Source: Candidatus Bipolaricaulota bacterium
GTDB lineage: Bacteria > Bipolaricaulota > Bipolaricaulia > M55B111
Direction: 5' to 3'
Assembly (NCBI GenBank): GCA_021735245.1
Contig: JAIPHJ010000009.1
Location: 1-63,285 of the forward strand
Length of the DNA: 63,285 bases
Positions 35,920 to 44,811 of this stretch are shown one piece after another; position 1 is the first letter of the stretch; every line of letters starts with the position of its first letter. The notes under the pieces were generated by a model that worked only from the letters and a program-made list of their open reading frames with translations, ran no database searches and was not told the origin of the DNA. Position numbers and translations under genes: made by a program.

Positions 35920-37178
35920 TGAGTAAAAAAATTCTGACTAACGTGGGACAGCTTGTTACGCCACGTGGAACCGAGTTCAAATCGGGCTCGGAGATGAACG
36001 AGTTATCCGTGACGAGGGATAGGGCGGTCCTGATTGAAGACGGGGTTATCGTGGAAGTCGGTGACCCGGGGGATTTTACTGACCTGGACGCGGAACAACT
36101 AGAAGTAATCGATGCCGGAGGTAAACCAGTTCTTCCCGGGTTCATAGATCCACATACCCACTTTGTTTTCTCCGGCTATCGTGCCGAGGAATTCCAGATG
36201 AGACTGGACGGAAAAAGCTACGAAGAAATCGCCCGTGAGGGTGGAGGTATAACCAGTTCGGTAAATTTTACCCGTGAGGCACCTCACTCACAATTAAAGA
36301 AAGAATCCAGGGAGAGACTTCGTTCCATGGTCCGGTTTGGCGTGACGACGGTCGAGGGAAAATCCGGCTACGGATTAGATAAGAAAACTGAATTGAAACA
36401 AATAAAAGTAATGAGAGAACTGGACGCCGAAACCCCGCTGGACATCGCCCCAACCTTTCTCGGTGCCCATTCTATTCCTCCGGAATACTCGGACCGACGG
36501 GACGAGTACGTCGACTTTGTAATCCAGGAAGTTGTTCCTCCTGCCTCCGACAGGGGTGCGGAATTCTGCGACGTCTTCTGCGACCGGGGTGCTTTTACTG
36601 TAGAGGAATCCAGAAGGATTCTTAACGAAGGGAAAAAGGCCGGTTTGATACCGAAGATACACGCTGACGAGATCGCCGGAACCGGGGGAGCTGAACTCGG
36701 GGCCGAAGTCGGTGCTATATCTGCCGATCACCTCCTTAAGACATCCGACGATGGCTTCAAGAAAATTAAGGAGGAAAGTGTAGTGGCCGTGCTGCTACCA
36801 ATAACTGCATTTAGCCTTAAGGAGGACTACGCAAGGGGGAAATATATGATTGACAAAGGTCTCCCGGTAAGTCTGGCAACGGACTTCAACCCGGGTAGCT
36901 GTTACTCGGAGTCGATCCCGTTACTTATTTCTCTTTCGACCCTTTACATGAATATGTCGGTCGAGGAAACCATTACGGCCCTGACGCTAAACGCCGCGGC
37001 GGCAATCGACAGGGCGGACACTGTGGGGTCAATTGAACCGGGAAAACAGGCCGATCTTATCATCCTCGATGCTCCCGATTACAAACACCTTTCCTACAAC
37101 ATCGGAGTTAATTTGGTTGGCAGGGTTATAAAGGAAGGGGAAGAGGTTTGGAAGAAGAATTACCCTCAGTTCCGTTAA
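35919..37178 (+). CDS. hutI: imidazolonepropionase
   Basis: 419 residues, amidohydrolase fold. VLPGFIDPHTHFVFSGYRAE contains the HTH metal pair, PKIHADEIAGTGGAELGAEV the third histidine region, and SLATDFNPGSCYSESIPLL the catalytic Asp region. It hydrolyses 4-imidazolone-5-propanoate to N-formimino-glutamate, the step before FtcD. The TAATG overlap with ftcD shows tight coupling. hutH and hutU lie 2-5 kb away on the opposite strand, so the histidine pathway is complete here but split between two units. Confidence 0.94.
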   Translation: MSKKILTNVGQLVTPRGTEFKSGSEMNELSVTRDRAVLIEDGVIVEVGDPGDFTDLDAEQLEVIDAGGKPVLPGFIDPHTHFVFSGYRAEEFQMRLDGKSYEEIAREGGGITSSVNFTREAPHSQLKKESRERLRSMVRFGVTTVEGKSGYGLDKKTELKQIKVMRELDAETPLDIAPTFLGAHSIPPEYSDRRDEYVDFVIQEVVPPASDRGAEFCDVFCDRGAFTVEESRRILNEGKKAGLIPKIHADEIAGTGGAELGAEVGAISADHLLKTSDDGFKKIKEESVVAVLLPITAFSLKEDYARGKYMIDKGLPVSLATDFNPGSCYSESIPLLISLSTLYMNMSVEETITALTLNAAAAIDRADTVGSIEPGKQADLIILDAPDYKHLSYNIGVNLVGRVIKEGEEVWKKNYPQFR

Positions 37179-37574
37179 GGGGACAAACCTCGCTCATTTA
37201 AGATCAGGAACAACCATTCTCTGAGCAACTATAACAAAGCTCCTTCCGGGAGATTACTAATTCGAGATTTGAGACCGTTCCCTGGGTACTCAAGCAAGAA
37301 GTTCCCGAGGAACCGGGCCTAACTCACACTTCTGCAAAAGGGGAGTGGAAATCATTTTGGTCGCTTCCACGCCGAACTGTGTCCGCACCGTCCGGCAAGC
37401 TTGTTCGTCCTTAACAAATTAGATATACTACGATAGGCAACAACATGACCCGGGGAAGAGATATCTCGAAATGTCTACGAAGTACGAGTTTTTGTCTTAA
37501 AAAAATCAAAAGTTCCGTCCTTCTCGATGGTTTCATAACACGTTCGGGAGAATTATCCCTTGAGGGGGGATAAA
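37179..37574. other. 396-bp gap upstream of the HTH gene
   Basis: Follows hutI and precedes the regulator on the same strand. A small perfect hairpin GTTCC-cga-GGAAC at 37301-37313 is the only structure I see after hutI. The region near 37500-37560 is AT-rich and probably holds the regulator promoter, although no clear -35/-10 pair stands out. I see no gene. Confidence 0.35.
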
Positions 37575-38000
37575 ATGAGCGAGCTAAAAACCGTAGACGA
37601 GATCGACACAGCCTACAGTAAATCACAAATATACTGGCGGATTAACAAGCTGGTAGAAAGCGGATTAATGGAGCCCCCGGAGAGGGGAAAACGAAACGAA
37701 TACCTACTGGGCCCGGAGCAGTTAAGAATCCTGCAAAGGCTTTCGGAAGTAGAGGAGAATCATGATACCGTGGCAGAGGCTATAAATGGGCTCGAGGAGG
37801 AAGAATTTGCCGAGGCGCCTAACAAGGAGCTTCTTGAAAGGGTCGAAAAGCTTGAGGAAAGGACTGATGCCCTGAAGGATAAAGTTGAAGTCCTCGAAAA
37901 CAAACTATCGGTTCAGAACGATAGGCTTCAGCAGTTTCGGGAAAGGTGGAAGAACCAGTTACGGGAGGGGGCAAAGAGAGTTAAAGACCTCTTCGGATAA
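37575..38000 (+). CDS. small HTH (MerR-like) DNA-binding protein with coiled coil
   Basis: About 141 residues. A winged-helix-like N-terminal region (residues about 8-60) includes YSKSQIYWRINKLVESGLME and YLLGPEQLRILQRLSEVEEN, reminiscent of MerR-type specificity domains. The C-terminal 80 residues are a heptad-like coiled coil (LLERVEKLEERTDALKDKVE). The ATG at 37575 follows GAGGGGGG; the TTG five codons upstream overlaps that site and is unlikely. No effector domain is visible. It sits between the two halves of the histidine-degradation locus, so it might regulate them, but this is only positional. Confidence 0.55.
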   Translation: MSELKTVDEIDTAYSKSQIYWRINKLVESGLMEPPERGKRNEYLLGPEQLRILQRLSEVEENHDTVAEAINGLEEEEFAEAPNKELLERVEKLEERTDALKDKVEVLENKLSVQNDRLQQFRERWKNQLREGAKRVKDLFG

Positions 38001-38021
38001 GCTTATCTGCTCCCTCCGGTG

Positions 38022-38040
38022 AGTTGGGGTAAGCCCAACT
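38022..38040 (+). terminator. hairpin after the HTH gene
   Basis: AGTTGGG-gtaag-CCCAACT, a perfect 7-bp stem 22 bases past the stop. No strong T run follows, so it may be a weak or factor-assisted terminator. It lies between convergent genes. Confidence 0.4.
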
Positions 38041-38222
38041 GCATGCCCTGTTGAATTTTCCAATCCTTCCTTTAGAATCTGGGTAGTCCTACTTAAGCCC
38101 CGCTATCTATAACAATTCTATATCAATTCAATAACTGCCCGAGTTGAGTAAAGAAATCGCTTGAATGGTGCTATCCCCGTCCAGAGCCCTTAAGTCAATA
38201 AACGTCCAGAATTACCGGCAAC

Positions 38223-38867
38223 TTATTCCGGGGTGACGAAGTAATATACTACAAAGAAATGGGAAACTCCCCCGCTTAAAACGAACAGGTGCCATATCGC
38301 ATGATTATAAGGAAATTCTTTCCATTTATAGAATATTATTCCGAGGGTATAGAATAGCCCACCCAGTATCAACAGTATCACCCCTACCAGGCCAATGGAA
38401 GAAAGCAACTGGTGTAAAACTATCGCCGAAAGCCATCCCATCAGAACGTAAGTGGCCGTGTCAATTCTGGAGAAACGCCCAAACGAAAAGCTGTTAAACA
38501 GGATTCCCCCAGCTGCCAGTCCCCAGACGGTTCCAAACAGGGACCAGCCCCAGTTGCCCCGCAGGCTGACCAGAGTAAACGGAGTATAAGTCCCGGCAAT
38601 TAATATGTAAATCGAGCAGTGATCGACAGCCCTGAGTACCGACTTCACTTTCGGGTAAGAAATGGCATGATATAGAGTGGAAGAAAGAAAAAGCAAAATT
38701 AGACTGGCACCGTAAATTGCAAAACCTGTAATCATCCACGAGTTATCCAACCGGACTGCACGCAACAACAACAGGACTAAACCTGTGACGCTGGCTAAGG
38801 CCCCAAGCCCATGAATGATGGAGCTGACAATTTCTTCTTTCTTATCGTATACGGGAAGAGATGACAT
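38223..38867 (-). CDS. haemolysin III / PAQR family membrane protein
   Basis: 214 residues with seven predicted membrane helices. Family signatures are VSSIIHGLGALASVTGL near the start, LFLSSTLYHAIS (S..YH) in helix 2, YILIAGTYTPFTLVSL, and FPYNHAIWHLFVLSGGVSHF (H...WH....H), giving the His/Ser/Asp set thought to bind zinc. Relatives include bacterial YqfA and eukaryotic adiponectin receptors; hydrolase activity on lipids is suspected but not proven for bacterial forms. AAGGATG precedes the ATG. It is isolated between the HTH gene and hutU. Confidence 0.88.
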   Translation of the reverse strand: MSSLPVYDKKEEIVSSIIHGLGALASVTGLVLLLLRAVRLDNSWMITGFAIYGASLILLFLSSTLYHAISYPKVKSVLRAVDHCSIYILIAGTYTPFTLVSLRGNWGWSLFGTVWGLAAGGILFNSFSFGRFSRIDTATYVLMGWLSAIVLHQLLSSIGLVGVILLILGGLFYTLGIIFYKWKEFPYNHAIWHLFVLSGGVSHFFVVYYFVTPE

Positions 38868-38903
38868 ATTACATCCTTAATTTACCGAATATCGCCAGGA
38901 ACA

Positions 38904-38943
38904 CCCAGGGGAAGCCCTGAAGCTTCCTCGGCAAGTTTTAGTG
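38904..38943 (-). repeat. dispersed repeat left-end remnant (copy G)
   Basis: Minus strand: CACTAAAACTTGCCGAGGAA followed by a TCAGGG-cttc-CCCTGG hairpin, matching the left end of copies B and C. No right end follows on the correct side before the haemolysin gene, so this is a solo left end. Confidence 0.55.
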
Positions 38944-39082
38944 ATTTTGCAGATCCCCTCTTTGAGTGAAGAGTTCCTGCCCTCCCGGGGAAACCTTATT
39001 CTTACGTGAACTTATAAATCGATCGAACAAAAACCAAAGACCGAACCAAAAACGCGGTTTCCAGAAAATAGATAAAAATTCC

Positions 39083-39110
39083 GGTCCCGCCTGTGAAAGC
39101 GGGGCTTTAA
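39083..39110 (-). repeat. dispersed repeat right-end-like hairpin (copy H)
   Basis: Minus strand AAAGCCCCGC...GCGGGACCGG, stem CCCGC/GCGGG (39086-39103). It resembles the right-end hairpin but lacks the TTGAC terminus. It is about 30 bases after the hutU stop, so it may serve as the hutU terminator; membership of the repeat family is weak. Confidence 0.35.
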
Positions 39111-39142
39111 CCGACAACTTCTCCGGTCTGCAAGCTAAATAG

Positions 39143-41170
39143 TTACTCTAAGTTATCTTCCACTGCCCCCTCCACCAGCTCGTCCTCGGCGTGGAAAGGC
39201 AAGGTAGCGTGGCCCAGGGCTCCTTTTCTTTTATTCCATTCAACCATGGTCTCCACGGCGTGTTCGTTTCTGGCCCACGACCTGCGGGCTACCCCGCCGT
39301 GGACGTCCCAGTCGATCGCCGATTTTATTATCTCGTCCACCCTTTTGCTCCCGTCCAGGACGAGGCCGAAGCCCCCGTTAAAGCACTTTCCGATTCCCAC
39401 CCCGCCGCCGTTGCTCTCTACGGCCATGGTCATGCCGCGAGCTACGTTTCCGGCGAAGTCGTGGACGGACATCTCGGCCATTATGTTGCTACCGTCTTTT
39501 ATGTTCGAAGTTTCCCGGTAGGGGGAATCTGTACCTCCGGGGTCGTGATGGTCGCGGCCGATCATTACCGGACCAATTTCGCCTTCCCGAACGAGCCGGT
39601 TGAACTCCAGAGCCATTTCGACTCGACCCGGGCCGTCGGTATAGAGTATACGCGCCTGGGATCCGACAACCAGATCGTTATCCTCGGCGTCTCTCATCCA
39701 GACGTAATTGTCGTAGTCCTGGGAACGCCTGTCCGGGTCGATGATCTCCTGGGTCGCTCGATCCGTTCTCCGTAGGTCTTCCTTATTTCCGGAAAGGCAG
39801 ACCCAGCGATAGGGTCCGTAGCCGTAATCGAAGAAGACCGGCCCCATTATGTCCTCAACGTAGGAGGGGAAGATGAATCCGGTACTGGGGTCGGATTCGT
39901 CCCTGGCTATTTCCGTCACGCCTGCATCGTAAACGGCTTTCATGAAGCTGTTGCCGTAGTCGAAGAAGTAAGCACCTTTATCCACGAGATTCTGAATCAG
40001 GTGGAAGTGTTTTTCGAGCGACCTGTCGACTTCTTTCCTGAACTTATCCGGATTATTACTTAAGAGCTCTCTGCTCTCTTCGTAGGTGTAGCCAACGGGA
40101 TGGTATCCTCCGGAATAAGCGTTGTGACAGGAGGTCTGGTCGGAGAGAAGGTCGACGTCGATGTCGTTTTTTACCACGTAATCCAACAGATCTACGACGT
40201 TGCCGTGGTAGGCTATTGATACGGACCTACCTTCTTCCAGGTAGCTAGGAACCAGGTCAAATATTTCATCCAAATCTTCGTAAACCTCACTCAACCAGCC
40301 CTGTTCGTGGCGGGTCTCTATCCGGGACTCGTCCACTTCAGCTATTACACCGACACCACCGGCTATCTCGATCGACTTCGCCTGGGCTCCGCTCATCCCG
40401 CCCAGACCTGAAGTCATATAGAGCTGACCGCTTAAATCCTCTTTCATGTCGTTGCCGAGGAACTTACGGCCGGCATTCAACAAGGTGCTGTAGGTTCCGT
40501 GGACTATGCCCTGAGGTCCTATGTACATCCAGCCGCCCGCCGTCATCTGGCCGTAGTTTGCCACCCCGAGAGCGGCAGCCTTATTGAAGTGCTGCTGGTC
40601 GTCAAACTCCCCGACCATCAGAGCATTTGTCGAGATAACCTGAGGGGCGGTCGGCTTTGAGGGAAACAGGCCCAGCGGATGTCCGGACTGGACTACCAGG
40701 GTTTGGTCCTTGGTCATTTCCTGAAGGTATTTCTTTATCAACCGGTACTGCATCCAGTTCTGGCAAACCTGACCGGACTCGCCGTAAGTTACCAGTTCGT
40801 AGGGATAGAGGGCTACGTCGTAGTCCAGGTTGTTGTCTATCATTAACTGTATCGCCCTACCTTCAAGCGTTTTACCCCTGTACTCGTCCACCGTCTTTGC
40901 CTCGATCGGCCCGTTCGGACGATAGCGGTAACCGTAGATACGGCCCCGGGAGACCAGCTCCTCCGCAAATTCCGGGGCGAGCTCTTCGTGTAGTTCGGGT
41001 GGTATATATCTAAGGGCGTTCTTTACTGCTAGCTCCATCTCCTCTCTGGACAGGTTCAGCTCTCTTTTCGGAGCCCTCCTTATTCCTTCTTTGAACTCCG
41101 TCTCTTCAGGGAGTTCTCGGGGAAGTTTTATTCTCATCGCTTCGGAAACGTCGAGGTTTATCAAACTCAC
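39143..41170 (-). CDS. hutU: urocanate hydratase (long form)
   Basis: 675 residues; many bacterial urocanases are about 550, while the long form (as in animals, near 676) carries extra N- and C-terminal regions. Recognisable stretches are QSGHPLGLFPSKPTAPQVIS, YGQMTAGGWMYIGPQGIVHG, MTSGLGGMSGAQAKSIEIAG (NAD site), DQTSCHNAYSGGYHPVGYT (catalytic cysteine region) and MIGRDHHDPGGTDSPYRET. It hydrates urocanate to imidazolonepropionate with NAD as a cofactor. A GTG start at 41170 follows GGAGGTGG. It is downstream of hutH on the same strand. Confidence 0.93.
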   Translation of the reverse strand: MSLINLDVSEAMRIKLPRELPEETEFKEGIRRAPKRELNLSREEMELAVKNALRYIPPELHEELAPEFAEELVSRGRIYGYRYRPNGPIEAKTVDEYRGKTLEGRAIQLMIDNNLDYDVALYPYELVTYGESGQVCQNWMQYRLIKKYLQEMTKDQTLVVQSGHPLGLFPSKPTAPQVISTNALMVGEFDDQQHFNKAAALGVANYGQMTAGGWMYIGPQGIVHGTYSTLLNAGRKFLGNDMKEDLSGQLYMTSGLGGMSGAQAKSIEIAGGVGVIAEVDESRIETRHEQGWLSEVYEDLDEIFDLVPSYLEEGRSVSIAYHGNVVDLLDYVVKNDIDVDLLSDQTSCHNAYSGGYHPVGYTYEESRELLSNNPDKFRKEVDRSLEKHFHLIQNLVDKGAYFFDYGNSFMKAVYDAGVTEIARDESDPSTGFIFPSYVEDIMGPVFFDYGYGPYRWVCLSGNKEDLRRTDRATQEIIDPDRRSQDYDNYVWMRDAEDNDLVVGSQARILYTDGPGRVEMALEFNRLVREGEIGPVMIGRDHHDPGGTDSPYRETSNIKDGSNIMAEMSVHDFAGNVARGMTMAVESNGGGVGIGKCFNGGFGLVLDGSKRVDEIIKSAIDWDVHGGVARRSWARNEHAVETMVEWNKRKGALGHATLPFHAEDELVEGAVEDNLE

Positions 41171-41300
41171 ATTCCCACCTCCAAAAATATTCAGTTACCG
41201 ACGATTGCTTACAAACCATCCAAAGATCGCCCCGGGGCTTTTCAATTGCTTTAAGGGGAGTCCGGGTGAAAATCCGGGTCGAGGTAGCTCCAGTATTCGA

Positions 41301-42815
41301 TCAGCTTAACCCGTATTTTTCCGAAACCTTACCCAGAAACCCGTCGTCCTTTAATAGTTCTGACCCGCTGTTTATCAACGAGGATAGTTCCCTGTCTTCG
41401 TAGACCGGCGGAACATCCTCTCGGACAAGATTATAAAAATCTGCAAGAGGTTCAGTTAGAGTCCGATCCGCAAATTCCTGGGCCTGGCAGGCACTAATCA
41501 ATTCTACGGACAGAGCCCCCCTGACGTTTTTGATTATATCTTCCAGGGCTTTCGCGCCGTGCATCCCCATTGATACGTGATCTTCCTGATCACCCGAAAC
41601 GGGTATCGAATCGACCGAAGCCGGTGAAGCGAGGTTTTTGTTTTCAGCCACCAGGGACGCACTGGTGTATTGAGCCAGCATAAACCCTGAATTGGTCCCC
41701 GGATCCTCCGCGAGGTAAGCCGGAAGGTCACCGTTCAGGCCCGGGTGCAACAGCCGGTTGACCCTTCTCTCCGATATACTGGCAAGCTCGGATAACCCGA
41801 TCTTCATGTAATCAGCGGCCAGAGCCAGTGGTTCTCCGTGGAAGTTCCCGCCCGAAACTACCGCCTTGGGATTACTGAATATCAACGGGTTGTCGGTTAC
41901 GGAGTTCATCTCCGTCTTCACCACTTCACTTACATGACCCAGAGCCGTTCGAACGCTCCCGTGAACCTGGGGCATACATCTGATCGAATAGGGGTCCTGG
42001 ACGTTGATCGGGCAGTAATCTTCAGGATCGTAATCCGTCAACTTTCTCAGGTTTCTCGCCACCTGAGCCTGGCTCTCGTGAGGTCTTAGATCATAAATTC
42101 GGGAATCGTACTGGGCAAAGTTCCCGCCAAGTATAAACGTCGTCAAACCGCCTACAATATCGGCATACTTTACCAGCTTGCGAATCTTCGAGATAGCTAG
42201 AGCCATAACCGACGTCATCGCCTGAGTTCCGTTGATCAGAGCCAATCCTTCCTTCTCCCTTAACTCTATTTCGTCAATTCCGGCCCGATCGAGTGCTTCC
42301 CCGGCCGGTAACAATTCCTCCTCGAAGTAGGCCTCACCTTCTCCTATCAAAACAGACGCAACGTGAGCGAGCGGTATCAAATCCCCGCTTGCCCCGAGGG
42401 ATCCTTTCTCGGGAACCCGGGGGGTAACCCCCTTGTTGAGTAATTCAACTAATTGCTCCAGTACTTCCAACCTTATCCCGGAATTTCCCCTACCCAGGGA
42501 ATTGACCCTCAAAGCAATAATAGCTCGAACTGTTTCCTCGCTCAGGGGATCACCGACCCCGGCTGAGTGACTCTTGATCAGATTTTTCTGGAGCTTGCGC
42601 CGTTTCTCCTCAGGAATTTCCTCACTTACCAGATCGCCAAACCCGGTAGTAACTCCATAGATAGGTCTGTCGGTCTCATCCATCAAAGCTCCCAGGGTTT
42701 TCCTGCCCTCCTTTACCCTGGTCCGAACCTCACGGCCAAGCTCTGCTTCAGCCCCCTCGCGAGCGAGATCAACCAGGTCGTTTATCGATAATTCGCCATT
42801 CAATCTGACTTTCAT
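41301..42815 (-). CDS. hutH: histidine ammonia-lyase
   Basis: 504 residues. GSLGASGDLIPLAHVASVLI near residue 145 supplies the Ala-Ser-Gly that self-condenses to the MIO cofactor. YGVTTGFGDLVSEEIP, LINGTQAMTSVMALA, QDPYSIRCMPQVHGSVRTAL and VSGGNFHGEPLALAADYMKI are the other class motifs. It deaminates histidine to urocanate. A weak GGTGAT site precedes the ATG. Between it and hutU, around 41260, is a short CCGGGT-containing hairpin. Substrate specificity for histidine, over phenylalanine or tyrosine, is supported by the complete hut set nearby. Confidence 0.93.
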   Translation of the reverse strand: MKVRLNGELSINDLVDLAREGAEAELGREVRTRVKEGRKTLGALMDETDRPIYGVTTGFGDLVSEEIPEEKRRKLQKNLIKSHSAGVGDPLSEETVRAIIALRVNSLGRGNSGIRLEVLEQLVELLNKGVTPRVPEKGSLGASGDLIPLAHVASVLIGEGEAYFEEELLPAGEALDRAGIDEIELREKEGLALINGTQAMTSVMALAISKIRKLVKYADIVGGLTTFILGGNFAQYDSRIYDLRPHESQAQVARNLRKLTDYDPEDYCPINVQDPYSIRCMPQVHGSVRTALGHVSEVVKTEMNSVTDNPLIFSNPKAVVSGGNFHGEPLALAADYMKIGLSELASISERRVNRLLHPGLNGDLPAYLAEDPGTNSGFMLAQYTSASLVAENKNLASPASVDSIPVSGDQEDHVSMGMHGAKALEDIIKNVRGALSVELISACQAQEFADRTLTEPLADFYNLVREDVPPVYEDRELSSLINSGSELLKDDGFLGKVSEKYGLS

Positions 42816-42883
42816 AATATAATCACCATAACCAATAGCATCGACAGGGAAGATTTATTCTAATAGCTGAACTTTACGATATA

Positions 42884-44743
42884 TTAACTCCGTATCAGGT
42901 TCAGTAATCCCAGATCCTTTAGTTTTTTCTCTTCTGGAATTCCTTCCTTATTCCAGTGCATCAGAGAGTAGAACTCAACCAGCATACTTTCCAGATCCAC
43001 CACAGCGCCTTCTATGGGTCCCTCTTCAACGGGATCCGAAACGAACTTCTTCGGTAACCTGTCGTCTTCTCCCGTTAATCCCATCCTAACGTTGAACAAC
43101 CGCTCCCCGGTCACAATTCTCTCTCCTATAGTTAGCAGGTCTTCCGGGCCCATCTGCTCGCCGAGCACCCTGGTTGCAAGCTGAGCCGTAAGCGAGAGGT
43201 CGTAATCTTCCACAAGTGAAAGCAGAGGAACCTTGCAAATACCAAGGGAGTCAACAATCGCGCTTACTATGGCAGCTCGTTTTACAAGTTGAGGCTTGCC
43301 TTCTTCGGCAAGCCGATCGGCAGCCTTCCTGGTTTCAAATAACTCTTCGGCAAGTTCGGGGGAAAAGCTGTACTCTGGCCTTGCGTATATGCTGGTAAAA
43401 TCGCCCCCCCTGTTACCTATGGCGTACCCCAATCCGGACGCCTTGAACCCTCTGGGGTCCATCGCCGTCATGGCCAGTCCTTTGACGTGATACGCCAACT
43501 CTTCAGCTCCCTTACCGATCTCGGCTGCGGCGCTTTCGAGCCCCTTGCTCAACGTTTTACCCAGCCAGTCCTGACCTGTTGCGATCCTCTCGATTAACTC
43601 CTTCATGGCCTCGTAGTTACCCCATTCCAGATCGAGCCCTCCGGTCTCCTCCCTCGATAAGATTCCTCTATCGTAGAGGTCCACGGCAAATGCAATCAAT
43701 CCCCCTGCCTCAACGGAATCGAGACCCAGATCGTTGCACTTATTGTGAAGACTTATCGTTTCCATCCCATTGCAATTGCCGCACTTCGGCCCAAGCGCTA
43801 CCAGGGGTTCGAAGCATGGCCGTTCTACTTTCTCTCCCTCGTCGGGTCCGCGGGTCAACTCCAGCTCAGCTTTGCAGTGCACTGGACACCTGAAACAACT
43901 CGAGGGGGTTCGGGGAAGATCCATGAAGCTCCTGCCGTCGGCGTCTTCCACGTCTTCACACTGGACCTCTCGATAATTCCTGACCGAACTGGCCCCAAGG
44001 TCGTCAACCCACTTAACGGAAGTTGAGTTGTCGTACTGGGCCCATTCTTCGTAGTCAGGGTGAGACCGTATTTCTTCCAGGTAGGTCCGTAAGGGTTCCT
44101 CTTTCTGAATATCGTTGCCGACCCCTCGGTCTCCCGGCGTAGACCCTATAGCCTTTACCATCTTGGAACCCATTACTGCACCCATACCCGTCCTCCCGGC
44201 GGCGTGTCCGTCGTCGAACATAATACAGGCCATTGCGGCCAGGTTTTCGCCCGCGGGACCTATTGCTCCGACGCTCACGGCCCCTTCAGCACTATCCCTT
44301 ACGACTTTTCGCGCTTCATCCGTATTACTGCCCCAGATATTCCCAGCGTCCTTGAGTTCGACCTCGCCTTGATCGATCCAGATATAGACAGGTTTATCGG
44401 CTTTCCCCTTAACGACCAGAGAGAATATACCATTTTGTCTCAGGTGAACTCCAAGATGCCCTCCCACGTTGGAACTACCAAGAAAACCGGTCAACGGAGA
44501 GAGGGATCCGACGTGCAGTCTAGAAGAGGAATAGACATCGCTTCCCGTGAGCAACCCGGGAGAGAATACGATCGGGTTTTCGGGGCCCAGGGGATCTGTC
44601 CCTTCTTCCAGATTCCTTAACAGGTAATGAACGTTAATCCCTCGGCCACCGAGGAAGTCGTTAACCACTTTATCATCCGGACGACCTCTTTCAATCTCCC
44701 CTTTACAAAGGTCGATTTCTACTATTTCTCCTACGCAGTCCAA
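42884..44743 (-). CDS. aldehyde:ferredoxin oxidoreductase (AOR family) 2
   Basis: 619 residues, clearly diverged from the other AOR in the window. FLGGRGINVHYLLRNLEEG, LTGFLGSSNVGGHLGVHLRQ and HAAGRTGMGAVMGSKMVKAI are family motifs. The cluster cysteines are SSCFRCPVHCKAELE, with the fourth in DSLGICKVPLLS. The TLTVGG-type glycine turns of AOR are replaced, and an extra Cys pair GPKCGNCNG follows. Translation starts at TTG, supported by GGAGGAGG five bases upstream. It lies directly behind the terminator-like hairpin of the peptide transporter gene. Substrate unknown; the branch may not be the classical broad aldehyde enzyme. Confidence 0.9.
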   Translation of the reverse strand: MDCVGEIVEIDLCKGEIERGRPDDKVVNDFLGGRGINVHYLLRNLEEGTDPLGPENPIVFSPGLLTGSDVYSSSRLHVGSLSPLTGFLGSSNVGGHLGVHLRQNGIFSLVVKGKADKPVYIWIDQGEVELKDAGNIWGSNTDEARKVVRDSAEGAVSVGAIGPAGENLAAMACIMFDDGHAAGRTGMGAVMGSKMVKAIGSTPGDRGVGNDIQKEEPLRTYLEEIRSHPDYEEWAQYDNSTSVKWVDDLGASSVRNYREVQCEDVEDADGRSFMDLPRTPSSCFRCPVHCKAELELTRGPDEGEKVERPCFEPLVALGPKCGNCNGMETISLHNKCNDLGLDSVEAGGLIAFAVDLYDRGILSREETGGLDLEWGNYEAMKELIERIATGQDWLGKTLSKGLESAAAEIGKGAEELAYHVKGLAMTAMDPRGFKASGLGYAIGNRGGDFTSIYARPEYSFSPELAEELFETRKAADRLAEEGKPQLVKRAAIVSAIVDSLGICKVPLLSLVEDYDLSLTAQLATRVLGEQMGPEDLLTIGERIVTGERLFNVRMGLTGEDDRLPKKFVSDPVEEGPIEGAVVDLESMLVEFYSLMHWNKEGIPEEKKLKDLGLLNLIRS

Positions 44744-44757
44744 TAAAACCTCCTCCG

Positions 44758-44797
44758 GTTAAAATAAGGAGGGACATAACAGGTCTATGTCCCTCCT
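44758..44797 (-). terminator. intrinsic-terminator-like hairpin after peptide-binding protein gene
   Basis: AGGAGGGACATA at 44767-44778 pairs perfectly (12 bp) with TATGTCCCTCCT at 44786-44797, loop of 7. On the minus strand the stem is followed by TATTTT. It lies 15 bases beyond the stop of the substrate-binding protein gene and just upstream of AOR 2, so it likely ends the transporter message or separates expression levels. Confidence 0.75.
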
Positions 44798-44811
44798 ATC
44801 ATCGAATACAC

